Part shown: positions 8,833 through 20,811 of the stretch, piece after piece
Numbering within the stretch: the stretch's first letter is position 1
Layout: each line of letters opens with the position of its first letter
Source: Rivularia sp. MS3
Lineage (GTDB): Bacteria > Cyanobacteriota > Cyanobacteriia > Cyanobacteriales > Nostocaceae
Length of the DNA stretch: 64,000 nt
Direction: 5' to 3'
Assembly: GCA_019192545.1 (NCBI GenBank)
Contig: JAHCMI010000002.1
Coordinates: forward strand, 62,001 to 126,000
The notes under the pieces: model-generated
What the model was told of the DNA's origin: nothing
The model's input: the letters and a program-made list of their open reading frames with translations, nothing else
Databases searched by the model: none
Made by a program: the position numbers and the translations under genes

Positions 8833-11800
8833 TTATTGATCGTCTGATGAGAAGTCGGTATCCGGTGAGAAACTGGTATCAAGTCCAAATTCTTTTAAGT
8901 CTTCCAAGACACTATCGTTGCTGGCTTGATTTAAATCGTTATCATCTTGGACTGGATTTAAATCTTTGATAGCTTCGCTGTCGGCAGTTACTGGTAAGCT
9001 GCCGCCCATCAGTTCATTAGTATCATCTAATATTGACGGTGAAGTATTTCTGTTTCCAAAATCCGGATTCATTGTTGGAGAATCCAAGTTATAACTACGG
9101 GCTGTACGATCATCTAAAACCATATCTAAGGGGTCATCAACTTCATCCAAGACGCTGTTGCTCATGTCGCCAGCATAGTCATCAACTATACCCATCTCTT
9201 CATAAGCATTGAATCCAGTTCCCGCAGGAATTAATCGTCCAATAATCACGTTTTCTTTCAAACCACGCAACCAGTCGGACTTTCCTTCGATTGCAGCTTC
9301 GGTAAGAACGCGAGTTGTTTCTTGGAAGGATGCAGCGGAGATAAAGCTATCTGTATTCAATGATGCTTTAGTTATCCCTAATAATACTGGTGTATACTGA
9401 GCCTTTGCACCGCCAGTAATGGACATCGCTTCATTTACCTGTTCGATTTGACGCAGTTCCACTAGTTCCCCAGGTAGCATTGTTGTATCGCCGCCGTCAT
9501 CGACTCGGACTTTCGAGGTCATCTGACGTACAATTACTTCAATATGCTTGTCGGCAATGTCAATCCCTTGGGATTGGTATACTGACTGTACTTCATTTAC
9601 CAAGAAGCTCTGTACTTTTTGCAAAGCGTGGCTGGCACAAGCATAAACCCCTTCATCAGAACCTTGGTTAAAGAATACTTCCAATATTTCATGAGGGTTG
9701 GATGGCCCATCTGTAAGCGGTTGTCCGGTTTCTACGGTTTGCCCTTCAGAAACTACCATATTTTGTCCCGGACCGAGAGAATAATCGGTGACTACACCTC
9801 CCGCTTCCAGAATCTTGATGGCGATCGCCTCGTCACCATCACCATAAACCGGTTTAACTTCACCGCTTCTACGAGCTAAGATACAGCCTTCTTTGGGTTT
9901 ACGAGCTTCAAGTAGTTCTTCAATTCGAGGTAAACCTTGAATAATGTCCCCGGTTTTGGCGCGTTCAAATACCAACAGTACTAAATTGTCACCCCGCTGT
10001 ACCAAGTCAGTATCATCTACTTGCAGTATGGCACCAGGACTGACTCGGTAGGGGCGACCCATCCGCAGGGTAACATAGTGAGAAGATTGGACAGCCGGTA
10101 CTATACTTCCCTGCTCTTGTGTATTTCCTGCGTCACTCGTGCCACTACCGGAACCGACATCAACTACTTGTCCGGAAAGTTCTGCTAATACTCCAGGAGC
10201 AATTTCTGCACCTTCTACTAACAAGTCGCCAACTTTACAGGTGGGAGCTTGATTAACATTAATAGTAAAGGTATCGCCGGTTCTTAATATCAAGCAACGA
10301 CGAGGTGCATCGGTTCCCACTTTCACCCCTTGAATTGTACCTCCTTCTTTACACAAGATTTGGGTACGGGCTACTACAGCGCCAGGTTCTATGGTTTGTC
10401 CGTCAACTACTTCCAGATTGGTACTGGTACTTCCCTGAGTCGCATCGGCAGCAATATCGCGACGAATCACCAAAGATTCCAAAATCACCAACTGCAAGCG
10501 TTGAATTTCTGGGTCGTTTTCATCGGTGACTAATTCGATATCTGCCGCAAGGGGAGAAGTTGTATGTTCATCACCTTCTTGCTCAATTTCTAACACTAAC
10601 TGGGTTCGCAGCAGTTCTACACCTTCTACAGATTTGATGCGCTCTGAATCTTTATAAGATATTTTTTGTACTGCTTTTAATTGGATGGAACGCCCATTTT
10701 CATCAGTACCGGAAGTCGTAGATGGTACTTCTGGGTCGGTTGGTATGGGGAATTCAACTACGGGGCGACTTAATACTGCTGGGCCTTCTGGTGTCTCCAC
10801 ATATTCGATATAGCGTAGCTCTGTAAAGGTTGTACCCAAAAATTCTTCACCGGCTTGCACAAAAGTACCGTCTTTACTCATTACTGCTTCTGGATCGTCA
10901 ACCATCAGCAGTTCGCCCGGTTTAACTACGACTTCTCGTAAAATATCGTTTTTCTGAGTTACCTCGACAACACCGCTATTTTGACAGAAAATGTCTTTAA
11001 CAACTTCATCACCAGCATTGACAAATTGACCATCTTCGACGATTAACAAGGAAATATCTTTATTAACTTCGTGGGTTTCTTCGGGTATCCATAGTAAGGT
11101 ACCTCCCTGCACGACTTCATAACCTTGTTTGGCTTTGCCTTTCTTCTGCACTTCAACCCCGGAGAATTTCAGCAATCCCCCAGTATTAGTACGATAGCGA
11201 TCGTCGATCAATTCTGCTACAACTTGAGAGTTTTGTACTTTTGTGCCGGGAGTTGCTCTCAAATTAAAAACTTGATTGTTTGCAGTAGTAATTAAATAGT
11301 TATTCCGACCTTGAGAACTTTGGACGGTAACAGCAGCTCTATCTAAAACAATCGAAGCTGTCATTATTTCGATTTCCCGAGTACTTTTACCGGGAGTTGC
11401 TTCTGGCAAACGCACGCCACCGCCATGTTGAGAAGTCAACTTGGTTTCGGCAATTACGCCGTTACTTTGAATTTTGTCGCCGTTTTCAACTACTAATTCG
11501 GCTCCAGGAGGTAAATTATATACTTCTCCCGACAAAATCCAAATCAAACCGCCTCTTACTGCTGTTGTAGTAGTATTACCTTGACGGTCAGTTTTCTGTT
11601 CTGCAACGACATCGGCAAACCGGACTTGTCCGGCAATGTCAGAAGCTACGTCTTTTACAGCCTTTTCAGTATTAATTCTTGTAGTTCTAGCGCCCAAGGC
11701 AACTTCCGCTAATAATTGACCCTGCCTAATCTTAGAGCCATTATTTACATATAAAGTTGAACCTTTAGTTACGCCGATTTCCATCCCAGATGACTTAGGA

Positions 11801-12987
11801 CTGCCGCTCGGCTCTAAAGTTAAGGTACCATTCGTTTCAACAAATAAAGCATCTTCACCGTGACGAGTACGGTAAGGTCTGGTACGGAATTTACCTTTAA
11901 AGCGAACCGTGCCATCGGCTTTAGCTCTTACCTGTTGCGCTACTTCGCCGGTAAATACACCCCCGGTGTGGAAGGTACGCATGGTTAATTGAGTACCCGG
12001 TTCCCCAATACTTTGAGCGGCAATAATACCTACAGCTTCTCCTAAATCTACCATTTTCGCATGTGCCAAACTCCAGCCATAGCAATGCTGGCAGACACTG
12101 CGTGCGGCTTCACAAGTTAGAGGAGAGCGGACGTTTACTTTTGTAATACCGGAAGCTTCAATTTCGTCTGCAAGTTCTTCAGTAATCGGGGTATTGCGAA
12201 CTGCTAGTACTTCACCAGTTTTAGGATGCACTACATCTTCATTAACTGCTCTTCCTAAAAGACGACTGGAAAGAGGAATTAAAGTTTTATTTCCTTCCAT
12301 CATCGCCACAACGGGGATACCGCGAGAAGTACCGCAGTCTGTTTCGCGGATAATCACATCTTGGGATACATCTACCAAACGTCTGGTAAGATAACCACTA
12401 TCGGCAGTTCGCAGTGCTGTATCCACCAATCCTTTACGGGCACCGTAAGAAGAGATGATGTATTCAGTTACCGTCAAGCCTTCGCGGAAATTGGTTTTAA
12501 TTGGTAAGTCAATAATTTCCCCTTGGGGATCTGCCATTAATCCCCGCATTCCCACGAGCTGACGCACCTGGGAAATATTACCCCTAGCACCGGAAAATGC
12601 CATCATATATACCGAATTAAGGGGATTATTGCTTTTAAAGTGACTTACCACCTCATCTTTAAGAGCTTCAGAAGTACCGTTCCAAGTATCAATTACCTTC
12701 TGAAAACGTTCTACCTCTGTAATTTCCCCACGCTGATACCTTTTCTCAGTCGCCTGAATTTCTTCCTCAGCAGCATCTAGCAAAGAACGTTTCGACGGTG
12801 GAACCATTAAGTCATCAACGCTAATGGAAACACCAGCCTTGGTAGCATAACGGAAACCCAAATCTTTTAACTTATCTGCCATAACAGCAGTTCGAGCCGT
12901 ACCGTAATGAGTGAAACCCCACGCAATCAACTTTCTGAGTTGTTTCTTATCAACCACGCGGTTGCGGAAAATCATTTTTTCGTTCAT
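8833..12987 (-). CDS. rpoC2: RNA polymerase subunit beta' (C-terminal part)
   Basis: This 1384-residue protein is the C-terminal half of the split beta' subunit of cyanobacterial RNA polymerase. Visible landmarks are the Zn ligands C218, C292, C299 and C302, the trigger-loop base [21 protein letters not shown] (323-343), and a very long insertion (about 345-980, the cyanobacterial SI3 type). The conserved C-terminal core ([18 protein letters not shown], then [11 protein letters not shown]) follows, with an acidic tail. The order rpoB-rpoC1-rpoC2 is conserved. The start ATG abuts six perfect heptamers, so the mRNA reads CAACTAACAACTAATG with no Shine-Dalgarno sequence. The second Met (residue 5) is the only nearby alternative. 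Confidence 0.98.
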   Translation of the reverse strand: MNEKMIFRNRVVDKKQLRKLIAWGFTHYGTARTAVMADKLKDLGFRYATKAGVSISVDDLMVPPSKRSLLDAAEEEIQATEKRYQRGEITEVERFQKVIDTWNGTSEALKDEVVSHFKSNNPLNSVYMMAFSGARGNISQVRQLVGMRGLMADPQGEIIDLPIKTNFREGLTVTEYIISSYGARKGLVDTALRTADSGYLTRRLVDVSQDVIIRETDCGTSRGIPVVAMMEGNKTLIPLSSRLLGRAVNEDVVHPKTGEVLAVRNTPITEELADEIEASGITKVNVRSPLTCEAARSVCQHCYGWSLAHAKMVDLGEAVGIIAAQSIGEPGTQLTMRTFHTGGVFTGEVAQQVRAKADGTVRFKGKFRTRPYRTRHGEDALFVETNGTLTLEPSGSPKSSGMEIGVTKGSTLYVNNGSKIRQGQLLAEVALGARTTRINTEKAVKDVASDIAGQVRFADVVAEQKTDRQGNTTTTAVRGGLIWILSGEVYNLPPGAELVVENGDKIQSNGVIAETKLTSQHGGGVRLPEATPGKSTREIEIMTASIVLDRAAVTVQSSQGRNNYLITTANNQVFNLRATPGTKVQNSQVVAELIDDRYRTNTGGLLKFSGVEVQKKGKAKQGYEVVQGGTLLWIPEETHEVNKDISLLIVEDGQFVNAGDEVVKDIFCQNSGVVEVTQKNDILREVVVKPGELLMVDDPEAVMSKDGTFVQAGEEFLGTTFTELRYIEYVETPEGPAVLSRPVVEFPIPTDPEVPSTTSGTDENGRSIQLKAVQKISYKDSERIKSVEGVELLRTQLVLEIEQEGDEHTTSPLAADIELVTDENDPEIQRLQLVILESLVIRRDIAADATQGSTSTNLEVVDGQTIEPGAVVARTQILCKEGGTIQGVKVGTDAPRRCLILRTGDTFTINVNQAPTCKVGDLLVEGAEIAPGVLAELSGQVVDVGSGSGTSDAGNTQEQGSIVPAVQSSHYVTLRMGRPYRVSPGAILQVDDTDLVQRGDNLVLLVFERAKTGDIIQGLPRIEELLEARKPKEGCILARRSGEVKPVYGDGDEAIAIKILEAGGVVTDYSLGPGQNMVVSEGQTVETGQPLTDGPSNPHEILEVFFNQGSDEGVYACASHALQKVQSFLVNEVQSVYQSQGIDIADKHIEVIVRQMTSKVRVDDGGDTTMLPGELVELRQIEQVNEAMSITGGAKAQYTPVLLGITKASLNTDSFISAASFQETTRVLTEAAIEGKSDWLRGLKENVIIGRLIPAGTGFNAYEEMGIVDDYAGDMSNSVLDEVDDPLDMVLDDRTARSYNLDSPTMNPDFGNRNTSPSILDDTNELMGGSLPVTADSEAIKDLNPVQDDNDLNQASNDSVLEDLKEFGLDTSFSPDTDFSSDDQ

Positions 12988-13028
12988 TAGTTGTTAGTTG
13001 TTAGTTGTTAGTTGTTAGTTGTTAGTTG
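12987..13028 (-). repeat. STRR array, six perfect heptamers at the rpoC2 start
   Basis: Six exact copies of TTAGTTG (plus strand), reading CAACTAA on the coding strand, end at the rpoC2 ATG. Degenerate copies continue to about 13064. This matches the short tandemly repeated repetitive sequences known from heterocystous cyanobacteria. Confidence 0.95.
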
Positions 13029-13074
13029 TTAGTAATTGGTAATTGTTAGTTATTAGAAGTTAGTAGTTGGTGAA

Positions 13075-13112
13075 GCAGTGCGGTCTTGGGGGTCTCCCCC
13101 ATGAGCGACTGC
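13075..13112. repeat. Imperfect hairpin repeat in the rpoC1-rpoC2 gap
   Basis: An imperfect inverted repeat with arms GCAGT and ACTGC outside and GGGGG/CCCCC inside around TCT is more GC-rich than its surroundings. It looks like a dispersed palindromic element inserted between two STRR arrays. Confidence 0.6.
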
Positions 13113-13150
13113 TGAACCCGAAGGGTGATTGGTAAATAATATTTTTGAGC

Positions 13151-13192
13151 ATTACCCATTACCCATTACCGATTACCTATTACCTATTACCT
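13151..13192 (-). repeat. STRR array, six ATTACCY heptamers at the rpoC1 stop
   Basis: Six heptamers ATTACCC, ATTACCC, ATTACCG and three ATTACCT run directly into the rpoC1 stop codon at 13193-13191. Together with the other two elements, repeats make up most of the rpoC1-rpoC2 gap. Confidence 0.9.
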
Positions 13193-15068
13193 AACTTGCT
13201 AAAGCTTCTTGAATTGCCATGTTGTAAATTACGCGACCCGGCGTTGTATATATATATTGAGATAGTAAATTACCCGCTTCGTCTTCTCTAACGCGACGGA
13301 ATTTGTAGCGTAAGGTGCGGGTACCATCTTCGTTATCTGTCACTTCTACAGGCTTTTTATCATCTGCATCTTGTTCTACTTCGCCATCGTAGCGGACGTA
13401 AATGTAAGCGTGTAAATCAACTTGTTCTTGTTCGTAAGCCATTACTACATCATTCAAAGATGCATAATATCCCCCAGCACCCTTACTTGCTCCGGGATTT
13501 TCTGCTGTTAAATAATACGCTCCCAGTACCATGTCTTGGCTGGGTGTAATAATCGGCTTCCCAGTAGCAGGTGAAAGTATATTGTTAGAAGCGAGCATCA
13601 ACAATCTTGCTTCCGATTGCGATTCCAAAGATAAAGGTACGTGAACCGCCATTTGGTCGCCGTCAAAGTCGGCGTTAAATGCCGGACATACCAAAGGATG
13701 CAGTTGAATTGCTCGTCCTTCTACCAAAATTGGCTCAAATGCTTGAATACCCAAACGGTGTAAAGTTGGGGCACGGTTGAGCATAACTGGGTGTCCTTCA
13801 ATCACTTCTTCAAGAACATCCCAAACTTGGGGATCGGAACGAGCGATTAATTTCTTCGCCGCTTTGATGTTATTCACCATGCCGCCTCTAATTAAGCGAT
13901 TGATTACGAAAGGCTGGAATAATTCGATTGCCATTTCCCGAGGCAAACCGCACTGGTGAATATTTAGTTTCGGACCAACTACAATTACGCTTCTTCCGGA
14001 ATAGTCTACCCGTTTACCCAACAAGTTCTGACGGAAACGTCCTTGTTTACCTTCAATAATGTCGGACAAAGATTTCAGCGGACGATTGTTTGCACCAACT
14101 ACAGTACGCCCCCGACGACCATTATCAATAAGAGCGTCTACTGCTTCTTGCAGCATTCGTTTTTCATTACGAACAATAATTTCTGGTGCAAGAATTTCCT
14201 GCAATCTTGCCAAACGGTTGTTCCGGTTGATTACCCGTCGATACAAATCGTTTAAATCGCTAGTTGCAAAACGACCACCGTCAAGCTGTACCATCGGACG
14301 TAAGTCTGGAGGAATCACCGGAATCACCGTCATCACCATCCATTCCGGCTTTGAGCCAGTTGCGATAAAGTTATCTATCACCCGCAAACGCTTAATCAGC
14401 TTGGCTCTTTTTTGACCTTTGGCGTTAGTAATTTCCTCACGTAATTTTTCAGCCTCTGGCTCTAAAACTATATCCGCTAACAATCGCAGCAATGCTTCGG
14501 CACCAATACCAACTTCTACACCTTCTAAAGTGGAATCTTCGCTGTAAATTTGATCTTCAATTTCCAGCCATTGGTCTTCTGTGAGTAATTGCTTATAGCT
14601 TAAGGATTCTGCATTCCCTGGAGCTAAAACTACATAAGAATTAAAGTAAACTATTTGTTCTACATCCCGTAAAGGCATATCCAGCAAAATGGAAATATAA
14701 CTGGGAATACCTTTGAGATACCAAACATGAGCTACCGGAGCAGCCAGTTTGATATAGCCCATACGGTGACGGCGCACCCTTGATTCGGTGACTTCTACAC
14801 CGCAGCGCTCGCAAACAATACCTCTATGACGTACTCTTTTATATTTACCGCAATGACACTCCCAATCTTTAGCCGGGCCAAAAATTCTTTCGCAAAACAG
14901 CCCATCCATTTCTGGCTTCAAAGTCCGGTAGTTAATTGTTTCGGGCTTGGTTACTTCTCCAACTACCTGAGAATTAGGTAAAGTCCTTTCTCCCCACTGA
15001 CGAATCCGTTCGGGTGAAGCCAAGCCAATTTTTACGTAATCAAACTGATTATTTTGAGAATTTCTCAT
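13191..15068 (-). CDS. rpoC1: RNA polymerase subunit gamma (beta' N-terminal part)
   Basis: The 625-residue protein is the N-terminal part of beta', called gamma in cyanobacteria. It has the N-terminal zinc ribbon C71, C73, C86 and C89 ([13 protein letters not shown]) and the catalytic Mg-binding motif NADFDGD at 465-471, with D467, D469 and D471. [14 protein letters not shown] and the [20 protein letters not shown] region are also typical. It lies between rpoB and rpoC2 on the minus strand, with STRR arrays on both sides. The array on the 5' side ends about 15-20 bases before the ATG. Confidence 0.98.
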   Translation of the reverse strand: MRNSQNNQFDYVKIGLASPERIRQWGERTLPNSQVVGEVTKPETINYRTLKPEMDGLFCERIFGPAKDWECHCGKYKRVRHRGIVCERCGVEVTESRVRRHRMGYIKLAAPVAHVWYLKGIPSYISILLDMPLRDVEQIVYFNSYVVLAPGNAESLSYKQLLTEDQWLEIEDQIYSEDSTLEGVEVGIGAEALLRLLADIVLEPEAEKLREEITNAKGQKRAKLIKRLRVIDNFIATGSKPEWMVMTVIPVIPPDLRPMVQLDGGRFATSDLNDLYRRVINRNNRLARLQEILAPEIIVRNEKRMLQEAVDALIDNGRRGRTVVGANNRPLKSLSDIIEGKQGRFRQNLLGKRVDYSGRSVIVVGPKLNIHQCGLPREMAIELFQPFVINRLIRGGMVNNIKAAKKLIARSDPQVWDVLEEVIEGHPVMLNRAPTLHRLGIQAFEPILVEGRAIQLHPLVCPAFNADFDGDQMAVHVPLSLESQSEARLLMLASNNILSPATGKPIITPSQDMVLGAYYLTAENPGASKGAGGYYASLNDVVMAYEQEQVDLHAYIYVRYDGEVEQDADDKKPVEVTDNEDGTRTLRYKFRRVREDEAGNLLSQYIYTTPGRVIYNMAIQEALAS

Positions 15069-15082
15069 TTTTAGAGGTAAAA

Positions 15083-15148
15083 AGTCAAAGGTTATAGGTT
15101 ATAGGTCAAAGGTTATAGGTCAAAGGTTAAAGGTTAGAGGTCAAAGGT
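15083..15148. repeat. STRR array upstream of rpoC1
   Basis: Heptamer-type repeats AGGTCAA and AGGTTAT alternate for about 65 bases. A second array at 15214-15247 is the inverse of this one, so the two can pair across about 65 bases that include a HIP1 octamer. Confidence 0.88.
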
Positions 15149-15213
15149 ATTAGTTGAGGAATCACAATTTTTGCGATCGCTATTACCTATTACTTGCTAT
15201 TTACTACCTCTTA

Positions 15214-15247
15214 TTACCTTTGACCTTCGACCTTCAACCTTTGACCT
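15214..15247. repeat. Inverted STRR array at the rpoB stop
   Basis: About five copies of the TTGACCT/TCGACCT type run into the rpoB stop codon at 15250-15248. They are the reverse complement of the array at 15083-15148. Confidence 0.88.
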
Positions 15248-18200
15248 TTACTGTTCTTCTTCTATCGACTCGCGTGTCAATGATTCGTAAGTCGGACGGG
15301 GTGGTGTACGACGAGAGTTTTGGTCTGCCATCAGGTCAACTTCTACATCCAAGGAACTACCGTCGTTTTGAGTTTCTACTTTGTGAACGGCGATATCTAA
15401 TCCCAAAGATTGTAATTCTCGCATCAATACTTTGAATGATTCTGGCGTTCCCGGACGAGGAATTGCTTTTCCTTTCACAATGGCATTAAGAGCTTCGTTA
15501 CGTCCTTGCATATCGTCGGATTTAACGGTGAGTAATTCCTGCAAGGTATAAGCTGCACCGAATGCTTCGAGTGCCCATACTTCCATTTCTCCGAAACGCT
15601 GACCGCCTTGCTGTGCTTTTCCACCCAATGGCTGTTGTGTAACCAAGGAGTAGGGGCCTGTAGAACGAGCGTGGATTTTATCGTCTACTAGGTGTACTAA
15701 TTTGAGCATGTAAGCTACACCAATAGTCACTGCTCGATCAAAAGGTTCGCCGGTTCGACCGTCATAAACTTGGATTTTTCCAGGATTATCGGGATTATAT
15801 ACCCAGTTTTTACCGGTTTCGTCTCTGCCTTCTTGCAGCTTGCCGTGAACGATTTGTCGGGATGATTCTTCACCGTACATTTCATCAAAAGGCGTAATCT
15901 TAAATCTGACTCCCAAGGTATGACCAGCCCAACCGAGCAAGCACTCGAATACCTGTCCTACGTTCATGCGACTAGGTACGCCCAAGGGATTAAGTACGAT
16001 ATCCACTGGGGAACCATCTGGCAAGTAAGGCATGTCTTCTACAGGTAATATTTTGGAAATAATCCCTTTATTACCGTGTCTTCCTGCCATTTTGTCGCCG
16101 ACTTGGATTTTCCGCTTTTGAGCTACATAAACTCGCACCACCATATTGGCTCCTGGTGGTAGTTCGTCACCTTGCTCGCGGGTAAATATCCGCACATCTA
16201 CAACTCTTCCTTTCTCGCCGTTGGGTACTCGCAATGAGTTATCCCTAACGTCTCTGGCTTTTTCACCAAATATTGCTCGTAATAATTTCTCTTCCGGTGG
16301 CTGGTCGGATTCACCTTTAGGTGTAACTTTACCTACCAAGATATCTCCAGCTTCTACCCAAGCACCAACGCGAATAATTCCTTGCTCGTCTAAGTTCCGC
16401 AGCGCGTCTTCACCAACGTTGGGAATTTCTCTGGTGATTTCTTCTGGCCCAAGCTTGGTTTGTCTTGCCTCAATTTCATACTTCTCGATGTGAATTGAGG
16501 TGTAAACATCATCCTGTACCAAGCGCTCGCTGATTAAAATCGCATCTTCGTAGTTGTAACCTTCCCAAGGCATATAGGCTACTACAATGTTTTGTCCTAA
16601 TGCTAATTCTCCACCTTCTGTGGAAGAACCATCAGCAAGTACCTGTCCGGCAACAACTCTTTCTCCTATCCTTACCAAAGGTCTTTGGTTCAAACAGGTA
16701 TCTTGGTTTGAGCGCTGGTACTTAGAAATTATGTAGACTTCTTCGGTTTGATCTGGTGCAGGACGAACGCGAATTTCTGTAGCGTCTACAAAAGTAACGT
16801 CGCCGTCAGTACGAGATACGATTACCATCCCGGAGTCTCTGGCTGCTTGGGCTTCTAAACCAGTTCCTACCAAAGGACGTTCCGGCTTAAGCAATGGTAC
16901 TGCTTGCCGCTGCATGTTCGACCCCATCAGTGCCCGGTTAGCGTCGTCATGCTCCAAAAATGGAATCAAGCTGGTTGCTACCGAAACAATTTGTACGGGA
17001 GAAACTGCTACATAATCCACCTGTTCGGGTGTAGTAGTTGCCCAATCCTGACGGTAGCGGACTGGTACTTGGGAGCCAAGAATATAGCCATTTTCATCGA
17101 GGGGAGTGTCACCAGGAGCAACCCGCAAGTCATCTTCTTCATCAGCCGTCATGTAGAGTGCTTGCTTATCAAACATGACTTTTCCGTTTTCTACGGGACG
17201 GAAAGGTGTTTCTAAGAAACCGTATAGATTTACTTTGGCGTGGGTAGCTAAAGAACCAATTAATCCTGCGTTGGGACCTTCAGGTGTTTCAATCGGGCAT
17301 ATACGTCCGTAGTGCGAAGGGTGAATATCTCGGACTGCAAAACCTGCACGTTCCCGAGTTAAACCGCCAGGACCAAGGGCTGACAATCTCCGTTTGTGGG
17401 TCAGTTCTGCCAAAGGATTAGTTTGATCCATGAACTGAGATAGCTGTGAGGAACCAAAGAACTCTTTGATTGCTGCTACCAAAGGTTTGGGGTTTACCAA
17501 AGAAGCAGGAGTCAAGGATTCGGAGTCGGATACGGTCATACGTTCGCGGATAATCCGCTCCAAACGGTTCAAACCTACCCTTACCTGGTTTTGTAGTAAT
17601 TCACCTACACTTCTTACCCGGCGATTACCAAGGTGGTCGATGTCATCAATATTACCAATATCAAATTCTAAGTTAATCAGGTAGTCAACTGCTGCTAATA
17701 TATCTGGAGCCGTCAAAACTCTGACTGTATCTGGAATTTGTAAGCGTAATTTCTTATTGAGCTTGTAGCGTCCTACACGACCTAAATCGTAACGTTTAGC
17801 ATCGAAAAAACGCGAATCTAAAAGCTGTTGTCCGCCTAATACTGTCGGCGGTTCGCCGGGACGCAGCTTACGATACAATTCCATTAAGGCTTCTTCTTCA
17901 GAAAACTCCCCTTCTTTTTCAATGGTTTTCTGAAAGTATTCTGGGTGACGCATAGCGTCGAAAATTTCGTTATTGGTAAGCCCCAAGGCTTTTAGCAGCA
18001 CTTGAGCCGATAGCTTACGAGTCTTATCAATTCTTACCCAAACTAGATCGTTACGGTCTGTTTCAAACTTCAGCCATGCTCCCCGGTTAGGAATTAAACT
18101 AGCAGAATAAGTACGGCGGCCATTTTTATCGATTTCGGATTTGTAGTAAACTCCTGGGGATCTAACTATTTGGTTGACAATTACCCGCTCTGCACCGTTA

Positions 18201-18553
18201 ATAATAAAAGTGCCTCGTTCGGTCATCAAAGGCAAGTCACCGATAAATACTTCTTGCTCTTTAATTTCACCAGTTTCTTTATTTATCAAGCGTGTGGGTA
18301 CGTACATTTGCACCGCATAGGTGCTGTCCCGACGCTTTGATTCATCTACACCATATTTAGGCTCTTTGAGCTTGTAGTTTTGTCCTAAGAAATGTAGTTC
18401 TAATTTGCCGGTGTAATCAGTAATAGGACTAAAGGAATTAAGCTCTTCTATTAACCCTTCTTCTAAAAACCAGCGAAAGCTAGAACGTTGAATTTCAATC
18501 AAATCGGGCAACATGAAGCCCGGTTCTGTCATTGAGTCGTAATTCATGCCCAT
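15248..18553 (-). CDS. rpoB: RNA polymerase subunit beta
   Basis: The 1101-residue protein is the beta subunit of the core polymerase. It starts with the conserved [20 protein letters not shown] block and contains the [27 protein letters not shown] rifampicin-pocket region (in two parts around residue 375) and [32 protein letters not shown] near residue 821 and the C-terminal [18 protein letters not shown] block complete it. Length is normal for cyanobacteria. Two Met codons lie close together at the start (M1, M3); the second is equally possible. A 775-bp gap separates it from tatD, so it probably has its own promoter. Confidence 0.98.
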   Translation of the reverse strand: MGMNYDSMTEPGFMLPDLIEIQRSSFRWFLEEGLIEELNSFSPITDYTGKLELHFLGQNYKLKEPKYGVDESKRRDSTYAVQMYVPTRLINKETGEIKEQEVFIGDLPLMTERGTFIINGAERVIVNQIVRSPGVYYKSEIDKNGRRTYSASLIPNRGAWLKFETDRNDLVWVRIDKTRKLSAQVLLKALGLTNNEIFDAMRHPEYFQKTIEKEGEFSEEEALMELYRKLRPGEPPTVLGGQQLLDSRFFDAKRYDLGRVGRYKLNKKLRLQIPDTVRVLTAPDILAAVDYLINLEFDIGNIDDIDHLGNRRVRSVGELLQNQVRVGLNRLERIIRERMTVSDSESLTPASLVNPKPLVAAIKEFFGSSQLSQFMDQTNPLAELTHKRRLSALGPGGLTRERAGFAVRDIHPSHYGRICPIETPEGPNAGLIGSLATHAKVNLYGFLETPFRPVENGKVMFDKQALYMTADEEDDLRVAPGDTPLDENGYILGSQVPVRYRQDWATTTPEQVDYVAVSPVQIVSVATSLIPFLEHDDANRALMGSNMQRQAVPLLKPERPLVGTGLEAQAARDSGMVIVSRTDGDVTFVDATEIRVRPAPDQTEEVYIISKYQRSNQDTCLNQRPLVRIGERVVAGQVLADGSSTEGGELALGQNIVVAYMPWEGYNYEDAILISERLVQDDVYTSIHIEKYEIEARQTKLGPEEITREIPNVGEDALRNLDEQGIIRVGAWVEAGDILVGKVTPKGESDQPPEEKLLRAIFGEKARDVRDNSLRVPNGEKGRVVDVRIFTREQGDELPPGANMVVRVYVAQKRKIQVGDKMAGRHGNKGIISKILPVEDMPYLPDGSPVDIVLNPLGVPSRMNVGQVFECLLGWAGHTLGVRFKITPFDEMYGEESSRQIVHGKLQEGRDETGKNWVYNPDNPGKIQVYDGRTGEPFDRAVTIGVAYMLKLVHLVDDKIHARSTGPYSLVTQQPLGGKAQQGGQRFGEMEVWALEAFGAAYTLQELLTVKSDDMQGRNEALNAIVKGKAIPRPGTPESFKVLMRELQSLGLDIAVHKVETQNDGSSLDVEVDLMADQNSRRTPPRPTYESLTRESIEEEQ

Positions 18554-19328
18554 ATTAAAATCTATAAAGGGGTTAAAGGGATTAAAGTTGTCTTTCGTTT
18601 AGAAAATTCTCATCATGCCGCTGTCGTAGTGAAACCTGTGCATGGATTAAACGGAGGATAACAGCCTCTGAATAGCATCTGCATCAAATAATTAATCCTC
18701 CCTTGGAAAGAAAGTAATTTTGCCTGCATCGGAATTATTTGCTTGAATTTGCTAAAAGATAAGCTTGATTTACGATCTAGAAGAAACTGTTTCACTTTGC
18801 TTATTCCCCCTCCAAGGTGCGCTTTAATTAACAAGCAATGTTGTCTCTTAATGGATGCTCGTGGCTATTTCAACAGCTTTTCTAATTTCGTAGTGATGGT
18901 ATCCTGTTACTAAAAGAATTAATTTGTGCATTAATAATTAATTTTTCTCGAATTACTTCGCATCCCTTCGTCGAATTTTATTGTCCCAAGCTCAGAACTT
19001 TAAACAGTTTTCTATAAATGAAATAATTTAGCTGATTGAGTAAGCTAGTTATAACTCATGTCTGAGTCTTTTGTGTCAGTTCTCGAAGCGGTAGTTTATC
19101 GACCGTGGATATCCGCGAAGTTGGGATACGAGGCGAATCGTAAAGCAGCTTCTATTTGATAGTTTTTTGATAATTAAGCTAAATTGAACTAATAATTATA
19201 TTACGAGTGTCATTCAACTATTATGACCCAAGCAAACATAATCGGAGGACAGAATTATATCATATTTTCCCTCCTCCTAAAGGAAGATTTCCTTTTCTAG
19301 CACAAAGACATTATCAATCAAATAGTTT
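18554..19328. other. Long rpoB upstream region
   Basis: These 775 bases hold no convincing gene. They probably carry the promoter and a long leader for rpoB. A 33-codon frame on the plus strand (19058-19159) is open and has ordinary codon use but no visible homology or ribosome binding site. Confidence 0.55.
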
Positions 19329-20114
19329 TTATAGCTTTAAGCCAAATAGATCGCAGGCATTTTTAGTGGTAATTGCAGCAATTGAGTCTAAAGTTTCTCC
19401 TCGCAAATTTGCTACTTGTTCGGCTACGAAACGAACGTAGGACGGTTCGTTGCGTTTTTGCCCTCGCTTTGGAACTGGGGCTAGGAAAGGACAATCAGTT
19501 TCAATTAAAAGGCGATCGCCTCTTACCATAGTGGCTGACTCTTTGATTGCATGGGCTTTTTTGAAAGTAACGGTGCCGCTAAAGCTAACGTAAAACCCCA
19601 AATCCAAAAACCATTGGGTTTCTTCTGGCGTTCCACCCCAGCAGTGCATTACCCCTCTCAGCTTTTCTCCATACTGCTGTTTGAAATTTTCAAACACCTG
19701 CTTCATTTCTAATGCAGCATCTCTACAGTGGATAATCACCGGCAAGTCTAGCTTTGCGGCTATTTCTAGCTGCTTTTCTAACACTAAAAGCTGTTGCTCG
19801 CGATTGTCAGCTTTGTAAAAGTCCAATCCCATTTCCCCAATCGCAACAATTTTATCCCCGGAATTAGCCAGGGATTCAATTTCATATGCTGTTTGAGATG
19901 TCCATTTTTGGGCATCTAAAGGATGTAATCCCACTGCAAAGCTAATTTCAGGAAATCGATTGGCTAATGTCTGGATGCCCGCAAATTCCGATGGCTCAAC
20001 GCATGAATGCACTAGGCGCACTACACCCGCTTCCTGCCATCGAGAGCGCACCGCTTCCAAGTCGGGTTGAAATTGGTCGAAGTTAAGATGAACGTGGGTG
20101 TCAATCAGCTGCAT
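19329..20114 (-). CDS. tatD: TatD-family metal-dependent hydrolase
   Basis: The 261-residue protein has every TatD landmark: the metal ligands H7 and H9 in DTHVHL, E94 in GEMGLDFY, H129 in IIHCRD, H157 in MHCWGG and D207 in ETDCPFLAP. The family is a TIM-barrel metallohydrolase with 3'-5' DNase activity linked to DNA repair. It lies 63 bases downstream of rpsT and upstream of rpoB, the usual cyanobacterial order. Confidence 0.96.
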   Translation of the reverse strand: MQLIDTHVHLNFDQFQPDLEAVRSRWQEAGVVRLVHSCVEPSEFAGIQTLANRFPEISFAVGLHPLDAQKWTSQTAYEIESLANSGDKIVAIGEMGLDFYKADNREQQLLVLEKQLEIAAKLDLPVIIHCRDAALEMKQVFENFKQQYGEKLRGVMHCWGGTPEETQWFLDLGFYVSFSGTVTFKKAHAIKESATMVRGDRLLIETDCPFLAPVPKRGQKRNEPSYVRFVAEQVANLRGETLDSIAAITTKNACDLFGLKL

Positions 20115-20177
20115 TGAGAATATCCTTTATTAAAAGTCAGCTATTTATAAAAAATATCGCTGACTTTATGAACTCAA

Positions 20178-20811
<634 letters not shown>

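Noticed and set aside
12194-12394. Plus-strand frames inside rpoC2, rpoC1 and rpoB
   Set aside because: These are shadows of strongly conserved minus-strand genes with no family match of their own.
13075-13112. Hairpin considered as an intrinsic terminator between rpoC1 and rpoC2
   Set aside because: No T-tract follows on the minus strand, and rpoC2 must be transcribed; more likely a dispersed repeat.
18613-18834. 73-codon minus-strand frame upstream of rpoB
   Set aside because: No homology or ribosome binding site; composition looks like chance in the rpoB leader.
19058-19159. 33-codon plus-strand frame with ordinary codon use
   Set aside because: Too short, with no binding site and no known relative. 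Kept only as part of the rpoB leader observation.
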